A stretch of DNA of 64,000 nucleotides, taken from NCBI RefSeq assembly GCF_023100905.1, contig NZ_CP064686.1:4526001-4590000 (forward strand), read 5' to 3'. This DNA is from Bradyrhizobium sp. 4. Its GTDB lineage: Bacteria; Pseudomonadota; Alphaproteobacteria; Rhizobiales; Xanthobacteraceae. This document shows, piece by piece, positions 10,342 through 20,640 of this stretch (positions are counted from its first letter, which is position 1; each line of letters opens with the position of its first letter). The position numbers and the translations under genes were made by a program. The notes under the pieces are model-generated. The model did not search any database. It was not told the DNA's origin and worked only from the letters and a program-made list of their open reading frames with translations.

Positions 10342-11378
10342 AACGCATCCCCTTTTTTCTTATGCCGCCTCGTCCCCCGAGCGCGGCTCCCGTCCAATCA
10401 ACTGTTCAACTCATCCCCGAGGCTTGTTGCCCGTGCCGTTTGCCGGCTTGTTGGAGGTAATGTGGCGGGCAAATTTGAATGGCAGTTTAAGTATCGCGAT
10501 GAAGCAGACGTAAACGCGCCCGCCCCAGGCGCGCACGACAAATGCAAGAAGTCCCGGTTTTGCAGGCACTTCTGCAATTCGTCAGATTCGGTTTACCTTG
10601 GGATTTTGGGAGAACGATAACCATCGCGCACGGTGACGGGCGTGCAGTGATGTCCCCTCCGCTCTCGTCACCGGTATTCCAGAGACAGCAATGGTCCCAC
10701 GAGAAGCTGCGGCGTACTGGATCCCGGTCGGAGCCGGGCGATGACACCGCGAATGAGAAGCGGCGCGCGAACAGCGTGCAATTGCGCCGCAGCCTCCCTG
10801 TTCAAGCAGGGCGCGCCTATGAAGAAACATATGGCGGGAAGCTCGACTGCGGCCATCTCTCGATATGCCCGCCTGCGGCGGCCCTCAGGATGAGGGACGA
10901 GTATGCGGCAACATCAACGCAGATGGATGCAGCTGAGGCTCATCCCGAGGAGGCCGCGAAGCAGTCGTCTCGAAGGACGAGGCGCTCGCTCAGGCATCGC
11001 TGAGACGTCATATGCGATAGCCCTGCCTGCTCAAGGCAGCACAGCCACGCCGCGATCAGATCAACAATGTGGGATATGGGAATGCCGGCAATACCCCGGC
11101 CTCATGAGAACGAGGGCGTCGGCGAACACGTCAGGACCAGCTTCCACGTTGGCCCGAAGGCCACTTGTGAAATTGCGGAGCCCCTTACGGAGAACCGCAC
11201 GAACGAAGAAAACTTGTTTCTTCTGCCGGACCGGCCTTTGGCGAGCGAACCCGCGAAAGAGAACGATCCGACCGTTGACCTGATGTCTCGCCGACACCCT
11301 CTATCGTCGACCAGAACCTTCGAGAAGGCGCTGATGACGTGCCGGCTCTCTAGGAGCCGGCAACTTCAAAAAGCGAAG
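10342..11378. other. Gene-poor interval of about 1 kb with fragments of dispersed repeats
   Basis: No open frame here has both a ribosome-binding site and recognisable motifs. A segment near 10717-10750 (reverse: catcgcccggctccgaccgg) resembles a dispersed alphaproteobacterial palindromic repeat. Segments around 10860-10900 and 10930-10990 carry the degenerate cctcatcctgagg type of repeat. A hairpin (tgccggctc/gagccggca) at 11340-11362 lies between this interval and the Lys-rich micro-gene and could end its transcript, though it has no T run. Confidence 0.45.
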
Positions 11379-11477
11379 TTACTTCTTCTTGGCGACCTTG
11401 CGGGTCTTCTTCGCAGTCTTCTTCACTGCGCTCTTCGCCTTCTTCGCCTTCTTTGCCTTCTTAGCTTTCTTGGCCAT
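11379..11477 (-). CDS. 32-residue Lys/Ala-rich basic micro-protein (histone H1-tail-like)
   Basis: The predicted product is only 32 residues, beginning MAKKAKKAKKAKKAK and ending RKVAKKK. It is about half lysine/arginine, contains no acidic residue, and consists of AKK units. A strong GGAGGG ribosome-binding site precedes the ATG with normal spacing, which separates it from a chance open frame. The composition matches the Lys/Ala-rich tails of bacterial H1-like and HU-tail proteins, so nucleic-acid binding is a reasonable inference, not a demonstrated role. The reading frame continues upstream without stop, but that extension is not basic and has no ribosome-binding site. Confidence 0.75.
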   Translation of the reverse strand: MAKKAKKAKKAKKAKSAVKKTAKKTRKVAKKK

Positions 11478-11999
11478 GTTGCCCTCCGATGTGTGAGATG
11501 GCTTAATCGCTGCATGCAGTCGGGGATCGAGTGCACACTCATCCCGAATACACCAACACAACGAAAAAAACAGCGTCTCGCTTAAAGAAGTGTTGACGGC
11601 GAAACGCGCCTGCGCTGGCGAACACGATGCAAACGGACTGCACGATGTGTGCATGCGAGCGCAGAGAGTCCCCGCGGCATCGACGTTCGCAAAAGATGCG
11701 ACTGCAGAAAAACACTATGCAGCAAGTATTTTTCTGCACGCGCGCATCGCGCACGATCGATGTAATGACCTATCGCGCCAATCGCGCGAGCGCCCCTCGA
11801 GGGCGCTTCGCGGACTCTGAGTCGCGACTTTTGGCAACGAAAATATTTTCATGATTAACGGCGCGAGCGCTCGTCGGAGCGTGTGCAAGTCGCCGTTTTG
11901 CGCGAATCGCGTGACGGCGATTCGGTCGGCGTATCGCGTTCGATCGGGATGAAGTTCGTCGCCGAGGATGCGCGCGAGCGTCGCATCGCGAACCGAAAG
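11478..11999. other. Palindrome-rich region upstream of the Lys-rich micro-gene
   Basis: About 520 bases without a supportable gene but dense in inverted repeats. These are a perfect 10-base pair tgcagaaaaa/tttttctgca (11703-11712 and 11729-11738), a 7-base pair around ctcga (about 11787-11806), the palindrome GAAAATATTTTC (11839-11850) and gactc-t-gagtc (about 11815-11825). The tetramers tcgcg and cgcga recur throughout 11740-12000. It may hold the promoter and leader of the micro-gene or a small RNA. Confidence 0.5.
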
Positions 12000-12028
12000 C
12001 GAGGTGACGATGCCTGTCCGTCACCTCG
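12000..12028 (-). terminator. Candidate terminator hairpin of the gat operon
   Basis: A perfect 10-base inverted repeat (cgaggtgacg at 12000-12009, cgtcacctcg at 12019-12028) with a nine-base loop, 15 bases past the gatB stop. On the minus strand it is followed by only a weak T-rich stretch (ctttc), so termination strength is uncertain. Confidence 0.6.
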
Positions 12029-12043
12029 TTCGAACGTGCGAGG

Positions 12044-13524
<1,481 letters not shown>

Positions 13525-13528
<4 letters not shown>

Positions 13529-14421
13529 GGCTTCACTGGTTCCTTCATTGGTCCCTTGGCCGCGCGCGCTTCACCGGCTTCGAGAAGTCCGTTGAGCGAC
13601 CGAAGCACCTCGGCCGGTTGGCGCAGCGCGATCTCGCGGCGGCCCATCACCTCGATCGCTCCGAACAGCGCGTCGACTTCCGGCGAGGAGGCGAACACGA
13701 AGCCGTCGAACGACGTGCTCTGCTCCTCGAAATCGCTGGAGATCTCGACGCGGTAGCCGTGCGCCTTGAGACGATCGACGACTTCGTAATGGAGGGCCTG
13801 CGAATGGGTTGCGATGAAGAGATAATCGACGCGGCGCTTGGCGAGCACGCTCTCCGCGCCCTGCAGCATCTCGACCTCGAAGGCCTGGATATCGGCATGC
13901 AATATGTCGAGATGCTTGATCTTCCTGTCCCTGAAGAAGGCATCGACCTCGAATTTGCCCTTGCCGACGAAGGCTTTCACGAATTCGGCCCGCAGTCCGT
14001 TGCGCGCGAAATTATCCTGACCGGTCTTCAGGCATGCGGGATCCGGCTCGACCAGGATGACCTCTGCCTTGGGCCGCGCCTTCTTGAGCCACATCGAATA
14101 GTGGCCCCAATAGGCGCCGAGCTCGATCATGGAGGGAGCCTCGCCGAGCCGCTTCAGCAATTCCTGGAAGACATATTCTTCCAGCGGCTCGTGGACGCCG
14201 CGATTGATGATGAGCACACTGCTGAAAGGGCCGTAATAGGCTTCGGGCCCGATGCCCGGAACCTTCCGGCCGTTATGCAGATAGACTTGGTCGCCTCCGA
14301 CGAGGCCTGCCATTGGGACGCGTTCGATCAGGAGGTTGAGCGGATCGGAAACGATCTCGCGAAAGCGGCCGAATAAATCCTCCGGCTTCGCTTTCGGACT
14401 CGTGAAACCAGGCTCGCTCAT
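13525..14421 (-). CDS. FkbM-family methyltransferase
   Basis: Predicted SAM-dependent O-methyltransferase of 298 residues. Motif I is [15 protein letters not shown], with motif [10 protein letters not shown], and the acidic region [19 protein letters not shown] is typical of FkbM proteins. FkbM enzymes methylate small molecules or glycans; no substrate can be deduced here. It sits inside the gat operon, overlapping gatB by four bases downstream and the small upstream gene by four bases. It is therefore probably co-translated with the amidotransferase subunits, which is unexpected for this family. There is no signal peptide, so it should act in the cytosol. Confidence 0.88.
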
Positions 14422-14711
14422 GTGGATGCACTCTCACCCAGCGCATCGACGATGCGCTGCCATTCTGCTTCAAGCGAATCCGTTGCCACGGGCCGGCCGG
14501 CCTGGCGGTACCAATAGCCGGCATTGCCGAGGTCGCCCTCGACCCGGTGCAGATAGGCGTGCACCCAGGCGGCCTCGCGGCTGCTCTCGTCCTGGACGAT
14601 TCTGTGCGCCTGATCCCAGTCGCCCTTGGCGGCCCACCACAGTGCGGCGAGCGGCGCGCTGAGATCCGGGGGCGGCGCGGCGCCGACGAGGCTGCCGATA
14701 TACGCCGCCAT
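14418..14711 (-). CDS. Conserved-looking small protein of the gat operon, unknown function
   Basis: Protein of about 97 residues starting MAAYIGSLVGAAPPPDLSAPL. The helical core ALWWAAKGDWDQAHRIVQDE...AAWVHAYLHRVEGDLGNAGYWYRQAG looks like two TPR/Sel1-type helix pairs. It has no signal peptide. An in-frame ATG at 14723 would give four more residues and overlap the gatA stop. At its other end, the stop overlaps the start of the FkbM gene by four bases (ATGA). The tight packing on both sides argues that it is real and co-expressed. A scaffold role between GatA and the methyltransferase would be speculation. Confidence 0.8.
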   Translation of the reverse strand: MAAYIGSLVGAAPPPDLSAPLAALWWAAKGDWDQAHRIVQDESSREAAWVHAYLHRVEGDLGNAGYWYRQAGRPVATDSLEAEWQRIVDALGESAST

Positions 14712-14713
14712 GT

Positions 14714-16189
14714 TCACCACCATTTCGCCGGCGTGAAGCGGCCGGCGGCCTGCTCGATCACCTCGCCGAGCGAGAACAGCGTCTCCTCGTCGAAAGGCCG
14801 GCCGATCAACTGCAGGCCGAGCGGCAGGCCCTGCGCGTCCTTGCCGGCCGGCACGGCGATGCCCGGCAGGCCCGCCATGTTCACGGTCACCGTGAAGATG
14901 TCGTTGAGGTACATCTCGACGGGGTCCGCCCCACCCTTTTCGCCGATGCCGAAGGCCGCCGACGGCGTCGCCGGCGTCAGGATCGCGTCCACGCCCTTGG
15001 CGAAGCAGTCCTCAAAGTCCTTCTTGATCAGCGTACGCACCTTCTGGGCGCGCAAATAATAGGCGTCGTAATAGCCGGCCGAGAGCACGTAGGTGCCGAT
15101 CATGACGCGGCGCTTCACCTCCGCGCCAAACCCTTCGGCGCGGGTGTTCTCGTAGAGTTCGTTAATGTTCCGGCCCTGCTCGCGCAGGCCGTAGCGCACG
15201 CCGTCGTAGCGCGCGAGGTTGGAGGACGCCTCCGCCGGCGCAACGATGTAATAGGCCGGCAAGGCGTATTTGGTGTGCGGCAGTGACACTTCAACGAGTT
15301 CGGCGCCGGCCGCTTTCAGCCAGGCCGCACCCGCTTCCCAAAGCTTTTCGATCTCGGCCGGCATCCCGTCGAGACGGTATTCCCTGGGAATGCCGATCTT
15401 CATGCCCTTCACGGACTTGCCGATCGCAGCCTCGTAGTCCGGCACGGCCATGTCGACCGAGGTGGTGTCCTTCGGATCGTGACCGGCCATCGAGCGCAGC
15501 AGCATTGCGGCATCACGCGTGCTGCGCGCGATCGGACCGGCCTGGTCGAGCGAGGAGGCAAAGGCGACGATGCCCCAGCGCGAGCAGCGGCCATAGGTCG
15601 GCTTGATGCCGACGGTTGCGGTGAACGCCGCCGGCTGGCGGATCGAGCCGCCGGTGTCGGTCGCGGTCGCGCCCATGCACAGCAGCGCCGCCACGGCGGA
15701 GGCCGAGCCGCCGGACGAGCCGCCCGGCACCAGCGTCGTGTTGCTTCCGTCGCGCCGCCAGGGATTTCCCACCGGGCCGAAGCACGAGGTCTCGTTCGAC
15801 GAGCCCATCGCGAACTCGTCATTGTTGAGCTTGCCCAGCATCACCGCGCCGTCGCGCCACAGCTGCGAAGTGATGGTGGACTCGTAAGTCGGCACGAAAT
15901 TGCCGAGGATTTTGGAGCACGCCGTGGTGCGCACGCCCTTGGTCGCGAACAGGTCTTTGATGCCGAGCGGAATGCCGGCGAGCGGCCCCGCATCGCCCTT
16001 CCCGATCCTGGCGTCCGCTTCGCGCGCCATGGTTCGCGCCTGATCCGGCGTCTCCATGACGAAAGCATTGAGCACGCGCGCGGCTTCGATCGCGTTCAGA
16101 TGCGCGTCGGTCAGCTCAAGGGACGTGAAAGTCTTGGCCGCGAGGCCCTTGCGGGCCTCCGCGAGCGTCAGCGATGTCAAATCGGTCAT
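14714..16189 (-). CDS. gatA: Asp-tRNA(Asn)/Glu-tRNA(Gln) amidotransferase subunit A
   Basis: Amidase-signature glutaminase that releases ammonia from glutamine for transamidation of mischarged Glu-tRNA(Gln) or Asp-tRNA(Asn). The 491 residues contain the catalytic Ser-cisSer-Lys set: Lys in LGIKDLFAT, then [15 protein letters not shown] and [14 protein letters not shown] with the nucleophilic serine. [13 protein letters not shown] follows and the C-terminus is typical. Its ATG overlaps the stop of the upstream 70-residue gene by four bases. The next gene downstream starts within or right after its stop codon. No glnS-like gene is seen in the window, consistent with use of this indirect route. 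Confidence 0.97.
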   Translation of the reverse strand: MTDLTSLTLAEARKGLAAKTFTSLELTDAHLNAIEAARVLNAFVMETPDQARTMAREADARIGKGDAGPLAGIPLGIKDLFATKGVRTTACSKILGNFVPTYESTITSQLWRDGAVMLGKLNNDEFAMGSSNETSCFGPVGNPWRRDGSNTTLVPGGSSGGSASAVAALLCMGATATDTGGSIRQPAAFTATVGIKPTYGRCSRWGIVAFASSLDQAGPIARSTRDAAMLLRSMAGHDPKDTTSVDMAVPDYEAAIGKSVKGMKIGIPREYRLDGMPAEIEKLWEAGAAWLKAAGAELVEVSLPHTKYALPAYYIVAPAEASSNLARYDGVRYGLREQGRNINELYENTRAEGFGAEVKRRVMIGTYVLSAGYYDAYYLRAQKVRTLIKKDFEDCFAKGVDAILTPATPSAAFGIGEKGGADPVEMYLNDIFTVTVNMAGLPGIAVPAGKDAQGLPLGLQLIGRPFDEETLFSLGEVIEQAAGRFTPAKWW

Positions 16190-16398
16190 TTATTGATCGG
16201 GCTGCAGAAGAACGGAGACAGGGACTTGTCGTTGGCCGGGTCGTCTTTTTTGGCGGCCGCTTTCGCAGCCGCTTCGATCTCGTCGAGCACGGCATTCACG
16301 GCGACGTTGGGGTCGGCAGCCTTGCCCTGCCGCTCCATCTTGTCGAGATAGTTCATGTAAGCCTGATAGGCCTTCTCGTCGTCGCAAAGCATGCACAT
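16186..16398 (-). CDS. Small cysteine-containing protein between gatC and gatA, unknown function
   Basis: Protein of 70 residues beginning [20 protein letters not shown], with a CxxC pair at the N-terminus and a third cysteine in the C-terminal FFCSPINK. The middle is a charged helix rich in alanine and acidic residues. Its stop overlaps the gatA start by four bases, which supports real coding and coupled translation. The cysteines could bind a metal, but no known family is recognised. An upstream gap of about 80 bases separates it from gatC. Confidence 0.75.
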   Translation of the reverse strand: MCMLCDDEKAYQAYMNYLDKMERQGKAADPNVAVNAVLDEIEAAAKAAAKKDDPANDKSLSPFFCSPINK

Positions 16399-16477
16399 CG
16401 GACTTCGTCCTGAGACTCTTTTGACGCGTTTTCTTTACGCGAACCGGCTTCCACTTCGCTCGAAAACGCTACGTAAA
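16399..16477. repeat. Short intergenic element with inverted repeat between gatC and the 70-residue gene
   Basis: The segment contains gacgcgttttctttacgcg (cgcg arms) followed by ccggcttccacttcgctcg. I recognise this combination as a common dispersed intergenic element in Bradyrhizobium-type genomes, from general memory and not from a search. It may attenuate transcription between gatC and the downstream genes. Confidence 0.45.
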
Positions 16478-16765
16478 TTACTCAACAACCTTCGGCACCA
16501 GGAAGAAGTGACCTTCGGTCGCGGGCGCGTTGGCAACGATATCGTCGGCGATCTCGCCGTCATTGACCAAATCCTGCCGCTTCTTCATCTGCATCGGGGT
16601 GACCGAGGTCATGGGCTCCACACCCTCGACATTGACCTCCGAGAGCTGCTCGACAAAGGCGAGCATGGCGTTGAGCTCGCCCTGCAGATGCGGAACCTCG
16701 CCCTCGGAAACCGCAATGCGCGCCAGATGCGCGATGCGGCGGACGGTAGCGGCGTCGACGGACAT
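16478..16765 (-). CDS. gatC: Asp-tRNA(Asn)/Glu-tRNA(Gln) amidotransferase subunit C
   Basis: Small subunit (95 residues) that wraps around GatA and GatB and stabilises the heterotrimer. It begins [21 protein letters not shown] and continues with [25 protein letters not shown] and a C-terminal VPKVVE, all typical of GatC. The frame is open 21 codons further upstream, but that part lacks family similarity, so the ATG at 16765 was chosen. It is first in the run gatC, 70-residue gene, gatA, small gene, FkbM gene, gatB. Confidence 0.96.
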   Translation of the reverse strand: MSVDAATVRRIAHLARIAVSEGEVPHLQGELNAMLAFVEQLSEVNVEGVEPMTSVTPMQMKKRQDLVNDGEIADDIVANAPATEGHFFLVPKVVE

Positions 16766-16841
16766 TATATAAGGCCTCTCACGGCAAAACCTATGTGCCG
16801 TATAGCAGAGGCCGCTTTTGCGCCGCAACCGGCGGCGGGAT

Positions 16842-17918
16842 CTATCCGGCGAGAGCTTTCAGGCGGGCCAGGGCCGATTTGGCGAGATCGCGGGTCAGTT
16901 CAGCCGCCGGGACCTCGCGGCCCAGGGCGATGGCCTGCCCGGCCCAGAGGTTGGTGAAATCCACCGTGCCCTGCTTTTCGGCAGCCGCCTTCAGCGGTCC
17001 CAGCGCCGTTGCGGCATGAGGAAATGGCGGTGCGTCCGGCGAAATCGGGCCGGCCTCGCGCATCAGGCGGTTCTGGACGCCGCGCGCCGGGCGCCCCGTC
17101 ATGACATTGGTGATGACGGTGGAATCATCCCGCCCTTCGGCGAGCGCCGCGCGGGCCGCCGCACTGACCTTGGATTCCGGACAGCGCAGATAGGCACTTC
17201 CGATCTGCACGCCTGCCGCGCCGAGCGCGAACGCCGCCGCGATGCCGCGGCCATCCGCAACGCCGCCAGCCGCAATCACCGGGACCTTCACCGCATCGAC
17301 CACCTGCGGCACCAGCGCAAAGGTGCCGGGCTGTTCCGAGATCTTGTCGGTCAGGAACATGCCGCGATGGCCGCCGGCCTCCGCACCTTGTGCGATCACC
17401 GCGTCAGCGCCGTGCTGCTCGAGCCAGATCGCTTCCCTCACCGTGGTCGCCGAGGAGATGACGAGACATCCTGCCGCTTTGACCCGCTTGAGCAGCGCGG
17501 CCTCCGGCAGGCCGAAATGGAAGCTGACGATCTCCGGCTTCAGCTCCTCCACCACCGCGCAGAAGCCGGCGTCGAACGGCGCGCGGTTCGCGGCATTGAT
17601 GGGTGCGGCGGGATCGAGGCCATGCTCACGGTAGTAGCCCGCGAGGCGCTGCTTCCAGCGCGCCTCCGCCTCGGCCGTGAGCTCGACCGGTGTGTGGCAG
17701 AAGAAATTCATGTTCACCGGCGCGGAGACCCGCTGCCGGATGATGTTGACCTGCTCGCGCGCCTTGTCCGGCGACAGCATCGCGCTCGGCAGCGAGCCGA
17801 GCCCCCCGCCTTGCGCAACGGCGATCACCAGCTCCGCGTCCATCACGCCAGCCATCGGCGCCAGCACGATCGGGAATTCGGTCTTGAAGAGGTCAATCAG
17901 TCGACGGTTCGGCCACAT
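16842..17918 (-). CDS. Nitronate monooxygenase-like FMN enzyme (paralog 1)
   Basis: TIM-barrel FMN oxidoreductase of the 2-nitropropane dioxygenase/nitronate monooxygenase family, which oxidises alkyl nitronates to carbonyl compounds and nitrite. The 358 residues show [29 protein letters not shown], the H-containing [12 protein letters not shown] active-site loop, and [33 protein letters not shown] for phosphate binding. It precedes gatC by 76 bases on the same strand and follows the second paralog by 17 bases, so the two paralogs form one transcription unit. Physiological substrates in soil bacteria include propionate-3-nitronate, but the substrate here is unknown. Confidence 0.9.
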   Translation of the reverse strand: MWPNRRLIDLFKTEFPIVLAPMAGVMDAELVIAVAQGGGLGSLPSAMLSPDKAREQVNIIRQRVSAPVNMNFFCHTPVELTAEAEARWKQRLAGYYREHGLDPAAPINAANRAPFDAGFCAVVEELKPEIVSFHFGLPEAALLKRVKAAGCLVISSATTVREAIWLEQHGADAVIAQGAEAGGHRGMFLTDKISEQPGTFALVPQVVDAVKVPVIAAGGVADGRGIAAAFALGAAGVQIGSAYLRCPESKVSAAARAALAEGRDDSTVITNVMTGRPARGVQNRLMREAGPISPDAPPFPHAATALGPLKAAAEKQGTVDFTNLWAGQAIALGREVPAAELTRDLAKSALARLKALAG

Positions 17919-17935
17919 GGTTGTTCTCTCGCAGT

Positions 17936-18910
17936 TTAGGCGGACACGCTGGAATTACGCCGACCGGCTAGCAATTGCTCGGCCTCGGTCGCGATCCGTT
18001 CGACGATTTCGGCGGCGGACGGAATATCATGGATCAGGCCGACAGCCTCACCGGCAAAGACCGCGGCGACCTCAAAATTGCCCGCTGCCCTTGCCGCGGC
18101 ATAGTCGACGGTCACCTCGGCGGCGCGCTGCAGCAGCTCGACCTCGCGGCCGGTCCAGCGCCTGATATGATTGTTGACCAGCGTTCGCGCGGTGAACGGC
18201 GCCGGCCAGAACAGGCTGCGCGACCAGTCGACGATGACGCCGCGCGCCGTGTCATTGGGATCAGCGTCGCGAATGCGCTGCTTGGCTTCCTCCGCACCAT
18301 TGGCCTCCACGCTCGCATAGAAGCGCGTGCCGATCAGCACCCCGGAGGCGCCCAGCATCATCATCGCCGCGAGCCCGCGACCATCGGCAATTCCGCCGGC
18401 GGCAACCACCGGCACGCGGCCGGCCGCGAAATCGACGATCGCAGGCACGATGTCGACGGTGGTGCGCGATGCGCCATGGCCCCCGGCTTCGGTCCCCTGC
18501 GCGATCAGGATGTCCGCACCGGCGTCGAGCGCCTGCTTCGCCATGTCCTCGCTCTGCACCTGGCAGATCAAGCGCGCCCCGCACGCCTTGATGCGCGCTG
18601 CAAATGGTGCGGGATCGCCGAATGACAGCATGATCGCTTGCGGATTGGCAGCGAGCGCGATGTCGAGAAGTTTTGGTTGTTTTGCCAGGCTCCAGGTGAT
18701 GAAGCCGATACCGAACGACGCAAAGCCGATCAGCTGACTGGTCTCGGCCTCGAGCCGCTCCTGATCGCCGTAGCCACCACCCAGGATCCCGAAGCCGCCG
18801 GCCTCGCTGACAGCCCGCGTCAGCCGGCTGCCGGCGATCGTGTCCATCGGAGCCAGCAGGATCGGATGCTTGATCCCCAGGAGCTGGGTCAGCGGCGTGG
18901 TGATCGGCAT
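17936..18910 (-). CDS. Nitronate monooxygenase-like FMN enzyme (paralog 2)
   Basis: Second member of the family in tandem, 324 residues. Landmarks are HPILLAPMDTIAGSRLTRAVSEAGGFGILGGGY, then ILIAQGTEAGGHG and VPVVAAGGIADGRGLAAMMMLGASGVLIGTRF. The ATG at 18910 has a strong GGAGGAG ribosome-binding site. A longer frame to 18952 exists but lacks one. The similarity to the neighbouring paralog is family-level only, so this is an old duplication. It is divergent from a LysR regulator gene 95 bases away, which probably controls the pair. Confidence 0.9.
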   Translation of the reverse strand: MPITTPLTQLLGIKHPILLAPMDTIAGSRLTRAVSEAGGFGILGGGYGDQERLEAETSQLIGFASFGIGFITWSLAKQPKLLDIALAANPQAIMLSFGDPAPFAARIKACGARLICQVQSEDMAKQALDAGADILIAQGTEAGGHGASRTTVDIVPAIVDFAAGRVPVVAAGGIADGRGLAAMMMLGASGVLIGTRFYASVEANGAEEAKQRIRDADPNDTARGVIVDWSRSLFWPAPFTARTLVNNHIRRWTGREVELLQRAAEVTVDYAAARAAGNFEVAAVFAGEAVGLIHDIPSAAEIVERIATEAEQLLAGRRNSSVSA

Positions 18911-19005
18911 GGCTCCTCCGCTCTCGACACGAACATTAGTCCAGAATACCATTCTCTAAAATTGAATTCTAACGAACGCTACCATCACAAAAGCGAAACG
19001 ATGCC
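18911..19005. promoter_or_regulatory. Divergent promoter/operator region between the nitronate monooxygenase pair and lysR
   Basis: A 95-base AT-richer interval (around attctctaaaattgaattcta) lies between divergently transcribed genes. LysR-type regulators usually bind T-N11-A sites in such intergenic regions. The AT-rich core is compatible, but no unique site can be fixed by eye. Confidence 0.45.
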
Positions 19006-19896
19006 ATGGAACTCAGCGACATCCAGACCTTCGCCGCCGTCGCCCGCACCGGGGGCATCACCCGCGCGGCCGAAGAGCTCAACACGGTGCAGTCGAACGT
19101 CACCCAGCGCGTGAAGGCGCTGGAGGCGGAGATCGGTACGCCGCTGTTCGAACGGCATAGCCGCGGCATGACCCTGACCGGCGCGGGCAAGCGCCTTTTG
19201 CCCTACGCGCAACGGATGTCCGCATTAGCGCGCGAGGCCGTGCTCGCTGCCTGCGACGACGGCGAGCCCAAGGGACCGCTTGCGATCGGCTCGATGGAAA
19301 CGACCGCGGCCGTGCGGCTGCCGCCGCTGCTGGCTGATTTTCATCGCCGCTTTCCCGCCGTGCGGCTGAGCCTGCGCACCGCGCCCACAGCCGACCTCGT
19401 CGCTTGCGTGCTCGAAGGCACGCTCGACGGCGCCTTCGTCGCAGGTCCGATCGCGCATGCAGATCTCACCACGACAAGCGCGTTCCGCGAAGAGCTGGTG
19501 CTGGTGAGCGCGCGGCGCTGGGCCACGCTCGCCGAGCTGCGCGCCGGGACGCCGGAATCCGGCCCGACCGCGCTGACGTTCCGCACCGGCTGCACCTACC
19601 GGCAGCGGCTGGAACAGATCTTTGTCGAGTTCGGCTGGCCGTCGGCCGCACGCTTCGAGCTCGGCACGCTCGACGGCATGATCGGCTGTGTCGCCGCCGA
19701 CATGGGCGTGACGCTGCTGCCGCGCGCCGTGGTCGAACGCAGTGCGATCAACGGCAGCGTATCGATCCACGCGCTGAGCCATTCGCACGCGCACGTCGAG
19801 ACGCTCTTCATCCAGCGTCGTGCCGGACATCAAACCAGTGCGCTGAACGGATTTGCCGCTTGCCTGAAGCAAGACGACGATGTCATCGCGGCCTGA
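19006..19896 (+). CDS. LysR-family transcriptional regulator
   Basis: Protein of 296 residues with an N-terminal winged helix-turn-helix (MELSDIQTFAAVARTGGITRAAEEL...VQSNVTQRVKALEAEIGTPLF) and a C-terminal periplasmic-binding-like effector domain. It lies divergent to the two nitronate monooxygenase-like genes, the standard arrangement for a LysR activator of the adjacent operon. The inducing ligand is unknown. Its 3' end overlaps the end of the convergent membrane-protein gene by 14 bases. Confidence 0.93.
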   Translation: MELSDIQTFAAVARTGGITRAAEELNTVQSNVTQRVKALEAEIGTPLFERHSRGMTLTGAGKRLLPYAQRMSALAREAVLAACDDGEPKGPLAIGSMETTAAVRLPPLLADFHRRFPAVRLSLRTAPTADLVACVLEGTLDGAFVAGPIAHADLTTTSAFREELVLVSARRWATLAELRAGTPESGPTALTFRTGCTYRQRLEQIFVEFGWPSAARFELGTLDGMIGCVAADMGVTLLPRAVVERSAINGSVSIHALSHSHAHVETLFIQRRAGHQTSALNGFAACLKQDDDVIAA

Positions 19897-20098
19897 GATG
19901 CCAGCGCCGCAACGCAACCAAAGCCCAGATCGCCTCGACCACGCCGAACGGCCAGGCCCCTTGCAGGAAGCCGTAAGCCGAACCGAGCACGCAGGACATT
20001 GCGAACAGCAGCACGAACCAGTAGCTGCGGTCTTCCAGGGCGTAAGTGACCAGCATCGCTGTCACGGCGACCAAGCCGAATAATGTCAGCACATCCAT
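19883..20098 (-). CDS. Small integral membrane protein, unknown function
   Basis: Protein of 71 residues with three hydrophobic segments: LFGLVAVTAMLVTYAL, YWFVLLFAMSCVLGSAYGFLQ and WPFGVVEAIWALVALRRW. It resembles short YgjV/CBU_0592-like membrane proteins found in many proteobacteria. A conserved ALED segment follows the first helix. It lies convergent to lysR with a 14-base overlap and divergent to ruvX. No function is known for the family. Confidence 0.78.
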   Translation of the reverse strand: MDVLTLFGLVAVTAMLVTYALEDRSYWFVLLFAMSCVLGSAYGFLQGAWPFGVVEAIWALVALRRWHLRPR

Positions 20099-20145
20099 AG
20101 TTACAGGTTCACTCCGCAGCCTGACGCGTGATATGCGCTGATCCC

Positions 20146-20637
20146 ATGCCGGCTCTTATCCTGCCTCTCATCGATGCTGCAACCCACTGGCCCGAACGGG
20201 GCGGGTTGGTCGGCCTTGATCTCGGTACCAAGACCATTGGCGTTGCCGTCTCCAATCCGGACCGTCGGTTAGCGACCGGCGTCGAGACGATCCAGCGCAA
20301 GGCGTTCAAGCAGGATGCCGCCCGGCTGCTCGCGATTGCCAGTGAACGCAAGGCCGTCGGCTTCGTGCTCGGCCTGCCCATCAACATGGACGGCAGCGAA
20401 GGCCCGCGCGCGCAATCGACCCGGGCGTTTGCCCGCAACCTCGCCGGCCTGACCGCGCTGCCCATCGGCCTCTGGGACGAGCGTCTGTCGACCGCCGCGG
20501 TCGAGCGCGAGCTGATCGGCATGGACGTCAGCCGCGCCAAGCGCGCCGAAGTGATCGACGAGCACGCCGCGATCTTCATCCTGCAAGGCGCGCTCGACCG
20601 CCTCGCCAATCTGCGCGCAGCCCCGGGGCCCGGCTGA
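20146..20637 (+). CDS. ruvX: Putative pre-16S rRNA nuclease RuvX/YqgF
   Basis: RNase H-fold nuclease implicated in 5'-end maturation of 16S rRNA (YqgF). The 163 residues include the first catalytic Asp in [17 protein letters not shown], the VVGLPIN-equivalent [14 protein letters not shown] and [13 protein letters not shown], and the late acidic motif [15 protein letters not shown]. An upstream in-frame ATG at 20128 would add six residues. The ATG at 20146 (MPALILPL) fits the family N-terminus better. The next gene begins three bases after its stop. Confidence 0.92.
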   Translation: MPALILPLIDAATHWPERGGLVGLDLGTKTIGVAVSNPDRRLATGVETIQRKAFKQDAARLLAIASERKAVGFVLGLPINMDGSEGPRAQSTRAFARNLAGLTALPIGLWDERLSTAAVERELIGMDVSRAKRAEVIDEHAAIFILQGALDRLANLRAAPGPG

Positions 20638-20640
20638 TCC

